In this document: in pieces, positions 40,201 through 55,200 of the stretch
How the letters are laid out: every line of letters starts with the position of its first letter
Position numbering within the stretch: the first letter of the stretch is position 1
Assembly (NCBI GenBank): GCA_903813345.2
Contig: CAIIXF020000002.1
Span: forward strand, 62,001 to 126,000
Reading direction: 5' to 3'
Length of the DNA stretch: 64,000 nt
From: Owenia fusiformis
Lineage: Eukaryota; Annelida; Polychaeta; Sabellida; Oweniidae
Made by a program: the position numbers and the translations under genes
Notes under the pieces: model-generated
Told to the model about the DNA's origin: nothing
The model's database searches: none
Seen by the model: the letters and a program-made list of their open reading frames with translations, nothing else

Positions 40201-43200
40201 TAGTGTTAATATTATGTTAAAGTCCCCGTCTAAAGTTTGAAAATATTTTTTTATCATTCATTTACTAATTGTCATTACTTAAAAAGTTATTCTAGAGATT
40301 TTTGAAAGAAAATATTTTTTGAAAAAAAAGTTGTGAGCATTTCATTTCTCAAATATTCAAATTTCCCGCCATTTTTCAAAAAATTTGACATTTTTTAATC
40401 ATCAAATATTTCTTAATGCATTTCAAAAAAGATTATCTTTTTAACACCAATGCAAAGATTGATCAAAGGACACACTATTTCAATAATAAAATGCCATATT
40501 TAATAGGCCACTTTAATGTTTTAGCATATCAAAAATATTTTGAAACATTAGGGGCGGGGTCAAAATATCGATGTTCATATGGAGACGAAAGTACTTTCGC
40601 GAGGGGGGGGGGGGGGAGGGGGTTTTGGGCACTTTCGTTGACCAAAAAAACATCGATAATTCGGATCAGATATACAAAAAATAATTGGACTTACCCACTT
40701 TTTCTGGCGCTATGTTCTGATAAAAAGCCTTGTTTTCAATAGTTCGTGAGCTTTTTTGTGTGATAGGTCCAAAATATCGGTAGATATAGACGATAATTCG
40801 ATCATTTTTCAAATAAATTCCGTACTTTTCCCTCCTCCTTTTGAAGAGTTCAATGCAGTTAAATTGCGAACGTGTGTTAATTCACCGTAATAATAACCCG
40901 GCAAATAGGATACGATTATTAATCAATGTTTTTTTGAAGTGACCTAAGCTTTCGTCTAGAGGGGGGGTGGGGGGGTTGTTGTCCAAACGAAATTACTTTC
41001 GTCTCCATATGAACATTGATATTTTGACCCCGCCCCTTAGTGATGTCACAAAGGTAACAAAAACTTTTTGAAAAAAATAGAAAATTTTTTTTCGATGCCA
41101 ATCTTTTCTGAATATGCTAGACTTCAATAATATACCAATGTTGATTGTCTAACCAGGTTAAAAGGAAGAATATATTATGTTTTAGATATCATTGTACCAT
41201 TGGTTTCTATGAGAACTAGAATTTTTAAATGCATTTTTCTCGGAACCATTTTCATGCACTGATAAGTTCATTTCTTGCTTATTTATGAACTGATTTTCTT
41301 AATTTTTTCAGCAAAAACATGCGTGGATGAATGCTATGCATTGGTATGAGTTTTGGCTAATTAAAAGATATGTGTGACCTCTGAAAGTTAGTTTTAAATA
41401 AATTCACAAATTTTGGAACAAAAAGTCTATCAAAAACCACTTTTTGAAATTTAAAAAAAAAGTTTCACATATCACACTTTGATAACATTGGGTAAGACTA
41501 CAATATAAGCCAAAGTGGTTTAAACTTTAGATGGGGACTTTAAGTGTTAATATTATGTTTAGCGTTTTACACTTTGTATATTCTACTGCCAATTTTAGTC
41601 AATCTTGGGCTTTATTTCTGATTTGGGTTCAACAGAAAAGCGACTCACTTGCTTGTAAAACTAATTCTTTAAAAACGTCCAACAATTAAATGTTAAAATT
41701 AGATGCGTTAATTTCCAACTTACAACTCTCATTTTCACGTTTGCCGTAACCTTACATGACTGCACATTAAGTGATGAACAGCATATTCATAGATTTGATC
41801 AAAAAATTTGAATGCTAAAAAGTTAGGCAAAGTCTTTCTATCATGATATTTCCCTGTGGTCCTTACGAAAAATATCGACAATATTGTTAATTTTAGGATC
41901 ATTAGGTTTCGGACAAATGGGATATGGACCAATAAGATTCTGACTTTGGGATTCGGACGATTGGGATTCAGATCAATTGGATTCAGATGAATGGGATCCA
42001 GACGATCGGGATTTGGACGAATGGTGTGTCCTCTTGGCTAAGAGCCATGCATCCATGTGCAAAGTAAAATTTGAAATCATGGAAATATCAGTTATCTCTG
42101 TTTGTTTCAGATGAACATCATCAATTCTTAACTTCAAAATCGGTCATCAAAGGAGACATCTCTCAGAGTATGAAATGGAAGCCATTTCTTAAGTTGTACT
42201 TAAATGGTTTTTACTGCGATTTACTGCGCTTCGACATTGCTGTTATGTATCCAGTTTTTTTATTTTCTTTCCAGAATGTTAATTCCTGTTCAGACTCTAG
42301 TCGAAACTGATGGTGAGGAAATTCTAAATAGCCGGGATGACAAAGGACACACTCCTGCTCACTGGGCAGCCCTTGGGGGTCAGCTACAAATCCTCAAGTT
42401 CATTCTAGACAATAAGGGGTTAATAAATGAACCAAGTGACAATGAACTAGGGCAACGTCCCATACATTGGGCATGCGTCAATGGACATGTGTCAATAGTG
42501 GATTTACTGCTGCAGAAAGGTGTGTCGATTGATGAAGTAGACACAAAAGGATGTACTCCTCTTATTGTTGCCTCACAGTATGGCAAGACTGTATTAGCTG
42601 GCTACCTTATGGGGAAAGGAGCACGACTCCAGATAACTGACAAAGATGGTGATAATGCTTTACACTGGGCGGCATTTAAAGGTTTGTATAATTCAAGTGC
42701 TGTAAGAGGGGACTTCATAGCTGAACCTTCCTATATCTTCATAGATGGCCTTAGGTTAACCTGTGAATTCAGGGGTATTTTCCCCTCTCTGTCAGGTTAT
42801 TAACTAATATTACATCGTACAGGGTCAAATCTGTTTTCCCCCTTAACTTGTTTTAGTTTAGAAATTATAACGTACTGGGTAATTATATATCATTTTAAAG
42901 GGAATCCAATTTGCTGATCAAACACCAGAGTGATGACATTTTTTTGTTGCACTTAAGTTTTTGCATTCAGATTGTGACATTTTGTCACGTTAATACATTC
43001 TTTGTTAATACCAAATTTCAGAGTGATGATATACAAATTGTTGCACTGAAGTTATTGCATTCAGATTGTGACATTTTGTCATTCCTTGTTAAAAGTTTGT
43101 ATAATGCCATCAAAATTATCAGACAATTAATACAGTTACTATGATTATTTTCACAAAGATTGATATTATCTGGGTCTTTCTGTTATGCTGTCTTGTAGTG

Positions 43201-46200
43201 AAGCTGTACACAAATGAACATGTACCACCAGTCCTATAGATTTTAATTGCATTAATTCATGTTCTGCATGTTGGTTGTAACATTGATAATGAATAGAAAT
43301 CAATTCAGGTTGTTCAATTCTGGATTAAAATAGAATTTCCTTTCATAATGTTTACATATTCTGGTCACATTTCTCATGTTCCAATTATTGGAAAATCTCC
43401 TAGTCTCCGTTATAGGCATATTAATTAGCAGCCCTAAAGGAAAATTGAAAATTTGCCTGTAGACTGTGAAATAGCCTGTGGCTACCTGTAGAGCTCTAGG
43501 CAAAAATCTGAGATGAAATTTGATGAAGATTTATTGAAATCTATTTGATTCTGATTAAACCTGACTAAGGTCTTGGCTGCTTGCAAAACCATCCAGCAAA
43601 CTAAGATTATCAGTAAATCAACATGGGATGATTCATTTAACATGGAATATTATTGATTCTTCACTGTTTTACTGCTACAATATCAGCACATTGCTTAGCC
43701 AAGCAGATAGTCTCTTGTATCATATGTTGGATTTTCGTGTGAAGTCATATACAAAAATTGTTATCTTCACGAGGATCTTAATTGAAGCGTTGCAGAGTTT
43801 ATATTTCCTGATTTTGTTTTTAAGTGAAGTGAATTTGTAGAAATCGAATGAACTACAAACATGGCAATGGAGAAAGAGTTTTTTTTAAGATTGTTATGAT
43901 AAACATGGCAATGGAGAATCTGTTTCTATTGTTTTTATGGATTTCCAAAACAAACAACTCACATTAGATGAATGAATGAAAGTAGAATTTGACATGTGAA
44001 TTGAAATATCATTTTTTAAACAAAATGAGAAATAATTCATATTTTTGGAAACTACTATGAAACTACAAATGGAAATAGGAAAAATGAAGAACTGGCAGAC
44101 GTGTGCAATATCCATACTGATACTCGTATATGATATTATATGTTCTATTATATCATTACTGATATAATTTCTGCATGTTCAATTCAAGTCAATGAGATAT
44201 TGCCTTGAGGCAACCAAACAAAAGTCAAAAAGTTACATGAAGTTTATTCTATGGATTCATGTCATTTCACTCTACATTTATTGGAATTTATGGGAATCTA
44301 CTAGTGCCTCAAAGATATCAGTTTCAAACTTGAAATAGTTATTCCAGTAACCTTGTTATAAATAAAATGTCTACGTCAGAGATTTTCATCATCTTTCAAA
44401 GAATAAGAAAGTTTTACTGAACCATTGACTATGTTTTATGAACTCATTATTTGATTTAAAGGAATATTCCTTGCCAGACTCTTTCTCTCTTGATATGGTA
44501 GCTATAATCATATATATAGTTTCCATATTTAGCAAAACATGGGAAAATGTTTTAATATGGTCAATATTGATCATTTAAAAATCTAGTGCTTATTTCCAGT
44601 GAGCTGCCATCTTTTAAGATTTCTTGCAGGAAGTGATGTCATCAACTCTCAACTTCTATAACCTTGCCCATAACAGTATAGGGAAGTAGCACAAAATCAC
44701 TTCTAGACAAATGATCATTACTTTCTGGGCAAAAATATTTTCAAGGCTTGTTAACTTAGAATAAAAGAAGAGATTTTCAGAAGGATTAAATAAGATTCAA
44801 AGTTGAAAAAGAATATTTAGCTGGTTTTGTAATTCTTAATAGCTCCTCACCCAATGCTATATGCAAAGTTGAGAGTCGATGACATCACTTCCTGTGTGAA
44901 ATTTTAAAAGATGGCAGCTTACTGGAATTGAGCATCACATTTCTAAGTGATCAAATTTGACCATATCAAAACATTTTTTGTGTGTTTTTTCTAAACATGG
45001 CAAGCATATATATGGTTATAGCTACCATATGAGGAGAGAGATGGTTTGGCAAGGAATATTCCTTTAAATGAATCCTAATGCTGAGATGGAGATATTGAGA
45101 CAACAGGCAACAGAGCACAAAATCATTGATCCAATTATTGTTTCTTTTTCAGTAGAAATAATTTTGGGTTAAGAATCTGTATGTATCAATATTAACAAAG
45201 TTAATAATTATGAGGTGACAATGACGTATCACTGAGAAAACTTTTATCATGAATAGTATAAAAGAAGATTGTATCGTTAATAGTGTTAAAAAATCATAAA
45301 CTGCAATAAGAAAGACTAAATGATCATGAACTTCATGTGAATATAACAATTCATAAGAATCTAGAATGACTGTTCGATTGAGAAAGAGAAACCCACATAT
45401 ATTAGAACAGGATTGGAAGTTTTGCAAAGATGTGCTGGGTTTGAAAGTTAATAAACAGTCGCAGAAACATGCATTACTAAGATATCTATATTCTGAGGAA
45501 GGTATTCAGCCCTTTTTTGATTTTTAATAATACAACAATTTTTCAATTAACTTGTGATAATGTATTCATGTCAATAGTTAGAGAAATTGATGTTAGTTTT
45601 CAGTTTATTTTCAGCAATCTAACATGACTTAATTGTATTTCAGGCCAGACAGAGTTAATGCGACTTCTTATCTACTCTGGGTTTAACCCAAAACAGCCTG
45701 ATAACTTCCAACAAACCCCCCTTCACCTGGCATGTATAAATGGAAACCTTGCAGGAGTGAAGGAACTCTGTGAAAATGTAAGTATTTATATGATACTTGG
45801 GTCCGGTTTTGGAACTGTTGATGAACATACGATTTGGTCGCAAGTAATTGTTCGTCAAAAAGTAGACGATGGTTTTCTCAGAATCGTAAGTTACGATCGT
45901 ACCAAATACAAACCTTTGAGAAGAGAATACAACAAGAATGACAATTCCATTTAGTAGATCTTAGCAATATAACACATACAGCTGTATGGTCCATACTTCA
46001 TTCCTATAATCCTGAGTTGCTTGGTTCAGCCAATATTTGTCTAATGTGTGTTTATTCAAATATGATCCTGTAATATTGATGTTACACTTTAAATTGTAGA
46101 TAAGATTGATAAATAACCATCACATAGAGTAGAATAAACACAGGAAATGTGTATGTTTTAGCTGAATGTATTACCATGGACTGGACTTTTATACCTGTAA

Positions 46201-49200
46201 CTAAGGCCTGCTGTTATTGAACTGCAGCCAGTGTTACCTGCCTTTATTTAAATATGACAAATAGGGGGGGGGGGGTTAAATGCCCTTAAGTAAGTGACTT
46301 TATCTGAATATATTCAATTTCATTCTATTAGGGTGAATGAGGGGTCACAGTCAAGTATATCATAAAATTCTATTTTGGGACAAAATCAACATTTTTAACC
46401 TGTCCCTACACTCTAATTTATGAGAGTTTTTCTCACCTCACATTTTCCTCCTTACAATTAGTCACATTCTTGTCATAAGGGATGAATAAATCCTATGCTT
46501 TTTATTATTATTACTAAATCACATTCTTGTCATTGGGGGTGAATAAATCGTATGCTTTTTATTATTACTAAATCACATTCTTGGCATTAAGGATGAATAA
46601 ATCCTATGCTTTTTATTACTAAATCACATTCTTGTCATTGGGATGAATAAATCTTATGCTTTTTATTACTAAATCACATTCTTGTCATTGGGGATGAATA
46701 AATCTTATGCTTTTTATTACTAAATCACATTCTTGTCATTGTGGATGAATAAATCTTATGCTTTTATTACTAAATCACATTCTTGTCATTGGGGATGAAT
46801 AAATCTTATGCTTTTTGTTACTAAATCACATTCTTGTCATCGGGGATGAATAAATCTTATGCTTTTTATTATTACTAAATCACATTCTTGTCATTGGGGA
46901 TGAATAAATCCTATGCTTTTTGTTACTAAATCACATTCTTGGCATTAAGGATGAATAAATCTTATGCTTTTTATTACTAAATTACATTCTTGTCATTGGG
47001 GATGAATAAATCTTATGATTTTTATTACTAAATCACATTCTTGTCATTGGGGATGAATATATCTTATGCTTTTTATTACTAAATCACATTCTTGTCATTG
47101 GGGATGAATAAATCTTATGCTTTTTATTACTAAATCACATTCTTGTCATTGGGAATGAATAAATCTTATGCTTTTTATTACTTAATCACATTCTTGTCAT
47201 TGGGGATGAATAAATCTTATGCTTTTTATTACTAAATCACATTCTTGTCATTGGGATGAATATATCTTATGCTTTTTATTACTAAATCATATTCTTGTCA
47301 TTGGGGATGAATAAATCTTATGCTTTTTGTTACTAAATCACATTCTTGTCATTGGGGATGAATAAATCTTATGCTTTTTATTACTAAATCACATTCTTGT
47401 CATTGGGGATGAATAAATCTTATGCTTTTATTACTAAATCACATTCTTGTCATTGGGGATGAATAAATCTTATGCTTTTTATTACTAAATCACATTCTTG
47501 TCATTGGGGATGAATAAATCTTATGCTTTTTGTCACTAAATCACATTCTTGTCATTGGGGATGAATAAATCTTATGCTTTTTATTACTAAATCACATTCT
47601 TGTCATTGGGGATGAATAAATCTTATGCATTTTGTTACTAAATCACATTCTTGTCATTGGGGATGAATAAATCCTATGCTTTTTGTTACTAAATCACATT
47701 CTTGGCATTAAGGATGAATAAATCTTATGCTTTTTATTACTAAATTACATTCTTGTCATTGGGGATGAATAAATCTTATGCTTTTTATTACTAAATCACA
47801 TTCTTGTCAGTGGGGATGAATATATCTTATGCTTTTTATTATTACTAAATCACATTCTTGTCATTGGGGATGAATAAATCTTATGCTTTTTGTTACTAAA
47901 TCACATTCTTGTCATTGGGGATGAATAAATCTTATGCTATTTATTTTATTACTAAATCACATTCTTGTCATTGGCAATGAATAAATCTTATTTATGCTTT
48001 TTATTACTTAGTCACATTCTTGTCTTTAGGAATGAATATATCTTTTGCTTTTTATTTTTTTCAGGATGGAGTTGAGATTGAGCTTCCAGACAAAAATGGC
48101 AAAACTCCCATAATGTTAGCCATGGGACGCAAACATGAAGACATTGTCATTTACCTGAAGAAAAAGGCTCAAAATAAAAACAGACTAATACCTAAGATCG
48201 ACTTCTGGTGAGAAATAGTTAACTTCATAATGAGGCCCTATTATTGCCAACCATTATCCATTTTGTCTGTATTTTCTCCCCTACTCCAATTAGCTCTCAG
48301 TTTGGCCTTTAGTATACACTTTACTCAATACATTCTTGTCATTTTGCTTTACTCGATACATTCTTTTTATATTGCTTTTAAATTTGACATAAAATTTTAA
48401 CTTTTGAAGGTCAAGGCTTACAGTCATTAAACTGGGTCACAGATATTATCAAGGTTTCTTAAAGTTGTAGACTTTGGATCAATATTTTTGGATGAAATTA
48501 AGAAAATAAACAAACCTAAATTTAAGCTTAATTCATGTACTTTAAACATGATCAAGGTGAAAATTTCCCTTACTTCAGATTAAACCAATCATTTTCAAAA
48601 CAATATTTTCGAAATGTGGAAGGTTTATGTGGGCCTCTCGAACAAATGATTGATAATCAGAAATGTTAAAAGAAAAATATTTCAAGGAGATTCTTATGGA
48701 TAATTTTATTTAATGCCAGTAGTTTACCTGTAGTGCTAAAGTAAACAATGTTTCTTTTAAATCAAAGTGTCACATATATGGATACAAATCAAAGTGTTAC
48801 ATATATGGATACAAATCAAAGTGTTACATATATGGATACAAATCATAGTGTTACATATATGGGTACAAATCAAAGTGTCACATATATGGGTACAAATCAA
48901 AGTGTGACGTATATGGGTACAAATCAAAGTGTTACATATATGGATACAAATCAAAGTGTCACATATATGGGTACAAATCAAAGTGTTACATATATGAATA
49001 CAAATCAAAGTGTTACATATATGGATACAAATCAAAGTGTTACATATATGGATACAAATCGAAGTGTTACATATATGAATACAAATCAAAGTGTTACATA
49101 TATGGATACAAATCAAAGTGTTACATATATGAATACAAATCAAAGTGTTACATATATGGATACAAATCAAAGTGTTACATATATGGATACAAATCGAAGT

Positions 49201-52200
49201 GTTACATATATGGATACAATTCAAAGTGTTACATATATGGATACAAATCAAAGTGTTACATGTGGGTACAAATCAAAGTGCTACATATATGGATACAAAT
49301 CAAAGTGTTACATATATGGGTACAAATCAAAGTGTTACATATATGGATACAAATCAAAGTGTTACATATATGGGTACAAATCAAAGTGTTACATATATGG
49401 GTACAAATCAAAGTGTTACATATATGAATACAAATCAAAGTGTTACATATATGGATACAAATCATAGTGTTACATATATGGATACAAATCAAAGTGTTAC
49501 TTATATGGATACAAATCGAAATGTTACATTTATGGGTACAAATCAAAGTGTTCCATATATGGATACAAATCAAAGTGTTCCATATTTGGATACAAATCAT
49601 AGTGTTACATATATGGATACAAATCAAAGTGTTCCATCTATGGATACAAATCAAAGTGTTACATATATGGATACAAATTGAAGTGTTACATATATGGGTA
49701 CAAATCAAAGTGTTACATATATGTATACAAATTATAGTGTTACATATATGGATACAAATCAAAGTGTTCCATATTTGGATACAAATCATAGTGTTACATA
49801 TATGGATACAAATCAAAGTGTTCCATCTATGGATACAAATCGAAGTGTTACATATATGGATACAAATCGAAGTGTTACATATATGGGTACAAATCAAAGT
49901 GTTACATATATGTATACAAATTATAGTGTTACATATATGGATACAAATCAAAGTGTTCCATCTATGGATACAAATCAAAGTGTTCCATATATGGATACAA
50001 ATCAAAGTGTTACATATATGGATACAAATCAAAGTGTTACATATATGGATACAAATCAAAGTGTTCCATCTATGGATACAAATCAAAGTGTTCCATATAT
50101 GGATACAAATCAAAGTGTTCCATCTATGGATACAAATCAAAGTGTTACATATATGGATACAAATCAAAGTGTTACATATATGGATACAAATCAAAGTGTT
50201 ACATATATGGATACAAATCAAAGTGTTACATATACATGATTGTTTTCTCTTTTTCAGGGCACTCTTATTTGGTCCCCCAGGAAACAGTAAAGGAGCTCTG
50301 CTATTCTTCTTAGTGAATATTTTATTTTGGGGATACCCCATGTACATAATTAAGGTACAGCATTACACATCAATATTTTATCCATACCTATTAAAATTTG
50401 CCTTATTATTCTGCTAAGTTAAAATAATTATTTGGTGACTTTGTTAAAAGATGAAGTATCAGAGCTTTGAGATCATCTGTTTTTAGTGCCAACGGGAGTA
50501 TTCAGTTAAATGCCCATGGGTGCTACTGACAAAGAATAGTGAATAAATAAAATTAAATCTAATGAAATTAAAATGAAATTGTACTTTAAATGAAAATATT
50601 TGTTTTGTAGGCTATTCCATATACTTGGTATGATCTGCAAATTCTCCATGTCATATTTATTGTGTTGAACGTCATTATGTGGATCTCATTGTACCACTGT
50701 AACACTATAGACCCAGGGTACTTGCCTAGGAATATTCCAGAATATGATCTGGCCATTAAACAGGTAGGTGGAGTTCTCAATTCTAAAATTGACTTAAGTG
50801 AGGCCTTTTTGTTCATTTTGAAATCTTGTTGGCCAATCTTGTGATTCTTAGTTTTATGTCACTTATAAAGTGAAGACAATGTTTGGTGTAACAAATGGTA
50901 CATTATTGTGTGTTGCAACCATGCATTCACATTTTCACATTATAATGTTTATTATAATAATATTTGTATCATTCAGACAAACATAAATGAATTGAACATT
51001 TTTCATTAATGATATTTCTTGGAACATGAAATATTCTATGCATTACCAAATTAAAAGTTCAAATGATTAAAAGCTGGCAATAATTTCAGGTTGCACATTT
51101 TGATGAATGGAAACAAGGACGTAATCCACTAAGTCGACTTTGCCATACATGTAGAACAGTTAAAACAATCAGAAGCAAACATTGTAAAATATGTAACCGA
51201 TGTATTAAACAGATGGATCACCATTGTCCTTACATATACAATTGTGTGGGCTACAATAACAGGTGGGTCTACCATTATGGTTGGATTTTCTCAAAAGGGG
51301 AGTAGGTCTGGTAATCACATGTGTCACAACTGTTCTTTAAACATGACTGTGCTCTAATTGAATTTCTCAACCAATCAAAATGCAGCATAGCCAATAAACA
51401 TTGTTCTCTATTTCTCCATAGATGCACGACTGTGCTCTATTCACACACCTTGGAATGGTGAAAATAGCAGCAAGTTTGGTTATTTCATTTTCATAAATCG
51501 CTGATTCTCTGAACAATCTTTTAATTTTCTATGTTTGAATTTGAATAAATAATGATAGGCCATTCAATATGGTGAAGTTCTACACTCGTTGGACAATGTC
51601 AGTGCAAATGCACTCAGCTTCGGTTTGTGCTTTGTATGACATTCAGTCTTACTCGTGCTGAATTTCACCATATTAAATGGCCTATCATTATTTATTCCTT
51701 AAACAAATCATTCTTAAAACCCATTAAGATGAATAACTCATTCAATCCAGTAGTTTCAAATTAAGAAATTACTGATTCATCATCTTACAATATTTGCATG
51801 TTTGAATGTGACACATGTACGAGTACAACCTGCTTTTTACCTTTATGTTCCCTTTTTATGCTTTCAATGTTGTGAAAGCCGAAGTTTATCAAGATTCGTT
51901 GCTATGGCTACATTGATGCTGCTTGTCCAATTATAGTATCAGTTTTGTTATTAAGTAATTTAGTAAATAAGTAAATTAAGTCTCAGTTTTCTTTACTATG
52001 GTAATTAAAGTTAATATATAGATTCAGCAAATTCAAGTTCAGTTTATTGCATTAATTTAAATATAATTTAAAATATTTCTTGAGCATGGGAGACATGTTG
52101 AAGAGAGATTTGGTTTGAGAAGGACAACCTTGTCATTCTCAGTTTATCTTAAATTTTTTGAATTAGAAATGTTATAGTCACACAGCATTGTCTAAATGTC

Positions 52201-55200
52201 TTAAATCTACTTGGGAGATTGAGACTACTCCTATATTATGGTCATATCTCCAAGACCCACAAAAAATACAACGTTGTAGAGAAGTTAATGAAATCAATCC
52301 ATTCATTTTAAAGTTAGAGAAAAGAATATGTATGTAAAGAGAATATATTGAAACAGCCATTCTACAATTGAATCTCTCTTCTCAAGTCTGCTTTTCTCTG
52401 ACTTTACATGTTTCAGTATTGTTGCATTGTATTTTAAGTAAATATACAATTTGTAAATCTGTCCTATATATTATTTGGTTTTCACTATAGACATACTTGA
52501 TTCTTCTAGTATTTGGTATGCATGAATTGGGCTTTGGTTATTAACATTTCACCAGTGTTTACTATGTTTATGTATGCCACTGTTATGATAAAGTGATAAT
52601 GGAAAGAGGTTTGCTTGAGGCATATGGACTTTCTCTGAGATTATTAAACAATCATAATTCAGCCAGACTCTAAATGAAAAGGCTTGGAGTTAACACAGAC
52701 TCTAAATGAAGAGGCCTGGAATTAACACAGACTCTAAATGATGAGGCCCTAAATGATGAGGCCTGGAATTAACACAGACTCTAAATGATGAGGCCTGGAA
52801 TTAACACAGACTCTAAATGATGAGGCCCTAAATGATGAGGTCTGGAATTAACACAGACTCTAAATGATGAGGCCTGGAATTAACACAGACTCTAAATGAT
52901 GAGGCCTGGAATTAACACAGACTCTAAATGATGAGGCCTGGAATTAACACAGACTCTAAATGATGAGGTCTGGAATTAACACAGACTCTAAATGATGAGG
53001 CCTGGAATTAACACAGACTCTAAATGATGAGGTCTGGAATTAACACAGACTCTAAATGATGAGGCCTGGAATTAACACAGACTCTAAATGATGAGGCCTG
53101 GAATTAACATTTGTTGATGAGATCTGGACACCTTCTTTGGAATCTGCATCAACCCATCTATTAAAAAGGACTCTTTAAAATGTAAAGTTTTTCACCATAC
53201 CTTTTCTATATAAGTCAACTTGTAGTACATAAAAAATGATCATTTTAGACAGGATTCACTTTTCAATATAGGAACATTGCTACAACATTCACATGGGACC
53301 ACAGACACCTTGTATAAATGTAGTTTTACTTATTAAAATCTAATTGTTTTGGTTTATTAAAGTTAAGTTTGTCTTTGCATGAAGCATTGAAAATCTGTTG
53401 ATACATTGATTCCTCTTCAAACTGAGTCTGATTGACTTTTTCAATGATCATTGTACTTTTCTTAGAGGTAATATGTTGACCTAAAAGGCATACCTGCTTC
53501 CATATGATCATTGTACTTGTCTTAGAGATAATAGGTTGACCTAAAAGGCATACCTGCTTCCATATGATCATTGTACTTGTCTTAGAGATAATATGTTGAC
53601 ATAAAAGGCATACCTGCTTCCATATGATCATTGTACTTGTCTTAGAGATAATATGTTGACCTAAAAGGCATACCTGCTTCCATATGATCATTGTACTTGT
53701 CTTAGAGATAATATGTTGACCTAAAAGGCATACCTGCTTCCATATGATCATTGTACTTGTTTTACAGATAATATATTGACCTAAAAGGCATACCTGCTTC
53801 CATTGCCCAAAAAGTTCCCACAATCCTAAATATAACTGACTTCAGCAGTGCCTTATGCTCTCTCTCTTGTAGTCTACTCTTTCATTGCAGATCAGTTTTT
53901 ATTCAATTAATCATACATAAGTACGTGGTGGACATTAATCCTGTTTAAGTTCAAAACACAATCTCTTTCTCTAAATTTAACCCAAATGAACACAATTGAT
54001 GGAATATGAAGAACTTAAAAATATCCATTTCTGCTACTTTTGGCATGAATCAGAAATGAATCATATTGTTTGGAATATAGTGCTGCTCCATTTATGTGCC
54101 AACTACTATTTTTAATGATTACCTGCATGCATATGATCCTCTCTAGTAGATATAATGTCTTGATCTACAGTCCTTGCATGTTCTATCATAATACTATGAA
54201 ACATTCATTTTATCATAACTTCAAATCAGAATGTTCATATTAAGGTCAAAATACAAACTGGTGTTTATAAAATGCATTGTTATTATAGCTCTTTATCTTC
54301 TATTGAAACAATCAGGTACTTTTTTAGAATATAAAAATCTTAAGTTTGATTAAGGTCACTTAGTTACATTATTCTTAACTAAATCATTCTCTATTTCTAG
54401 GGTATGGTTCTTTGCTTTTGCGGTGTCCACCACGGTCAATGTCCTCATAACTCTGTTCTTCATATATGTGATCTGGTCGATGATGGGATTTGACATCTGG
54501 CTTGTGATTGGTTTGTTAGATGCCTTATTAGGAACAGTCATAGGTGGTGTTGTCACAGGCATGACGGTGAGTTTAAATAACCAAAGCTCATTTCATGTGT
54601 TTTGTCATTTGTCCAGTTTTGTTCTATCATTCAAAAGTGAACCTTGACCAAGTCACCATATCTGTCTGTGTTTATGACTTGAGCTGTTTTCATAATCTCC
54701 CAACTCAGTGTTTAGCCACCTGAAATCAACATTATCCTCCAATTTGAGGTGCAAAGTATGTGTACAATTTGAGGTGCTGGTTTTAAATTCCATGTTTTAG
54801 ATCTAAATCCCTTGCATTTAAAGTTAGTTACTTCTATATAAAAAGTATGATGGAACACAAAACTGGACATTCGACAATTACATCATATTTGTTCATCACT
54901 AACCCATAAACTCTTCTCTTTTATTGCAGATTTGATCGAACACATTTATCAGAAACAAAATCAGACCTATATGCTGATTGAACTGATATTCATTCTCTTA
55001 TAGGGGTTGAACATTTGCAATATACGCTGATATTCATTCTCTTATAGGGGTTCATTTGCAATATTTTGCTGTAGTTGCCTCCTCAATGGACTCATTTCTT
55101 GGTTCATTGGTGGTGTGTGTTGGAGCATGGAGGGTTTTCCTTTCAATGTTGACTACGTAGTAGGTGTGCTCATGCATGGCCTCTTCTTTGAAGGAGTGGC

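Larger units (their letters stand above)
39943..42025. repeat. Inverted pair of short GATTC-type tandem arrays
   Basis: Irregular 10-14 bp repeats of the type CAATCCCATTCATC and TGAATCCC at 39,943-40,040 are faced by inverse copies (GGGATTCGGACGATTGGGAT and variants) at 41,948-42,025. The pair may mark the ends of a larger element holding the TTAA-flanked element. Confidence 0.6.

Noticed and set aside
53326-53823. 165-codon - strand frame with ICKTSTMIIWKQVCLLGQ repeats
   Set aside because: A by-product of six 60-bp units in an intron; antisense to a well-supported gene.
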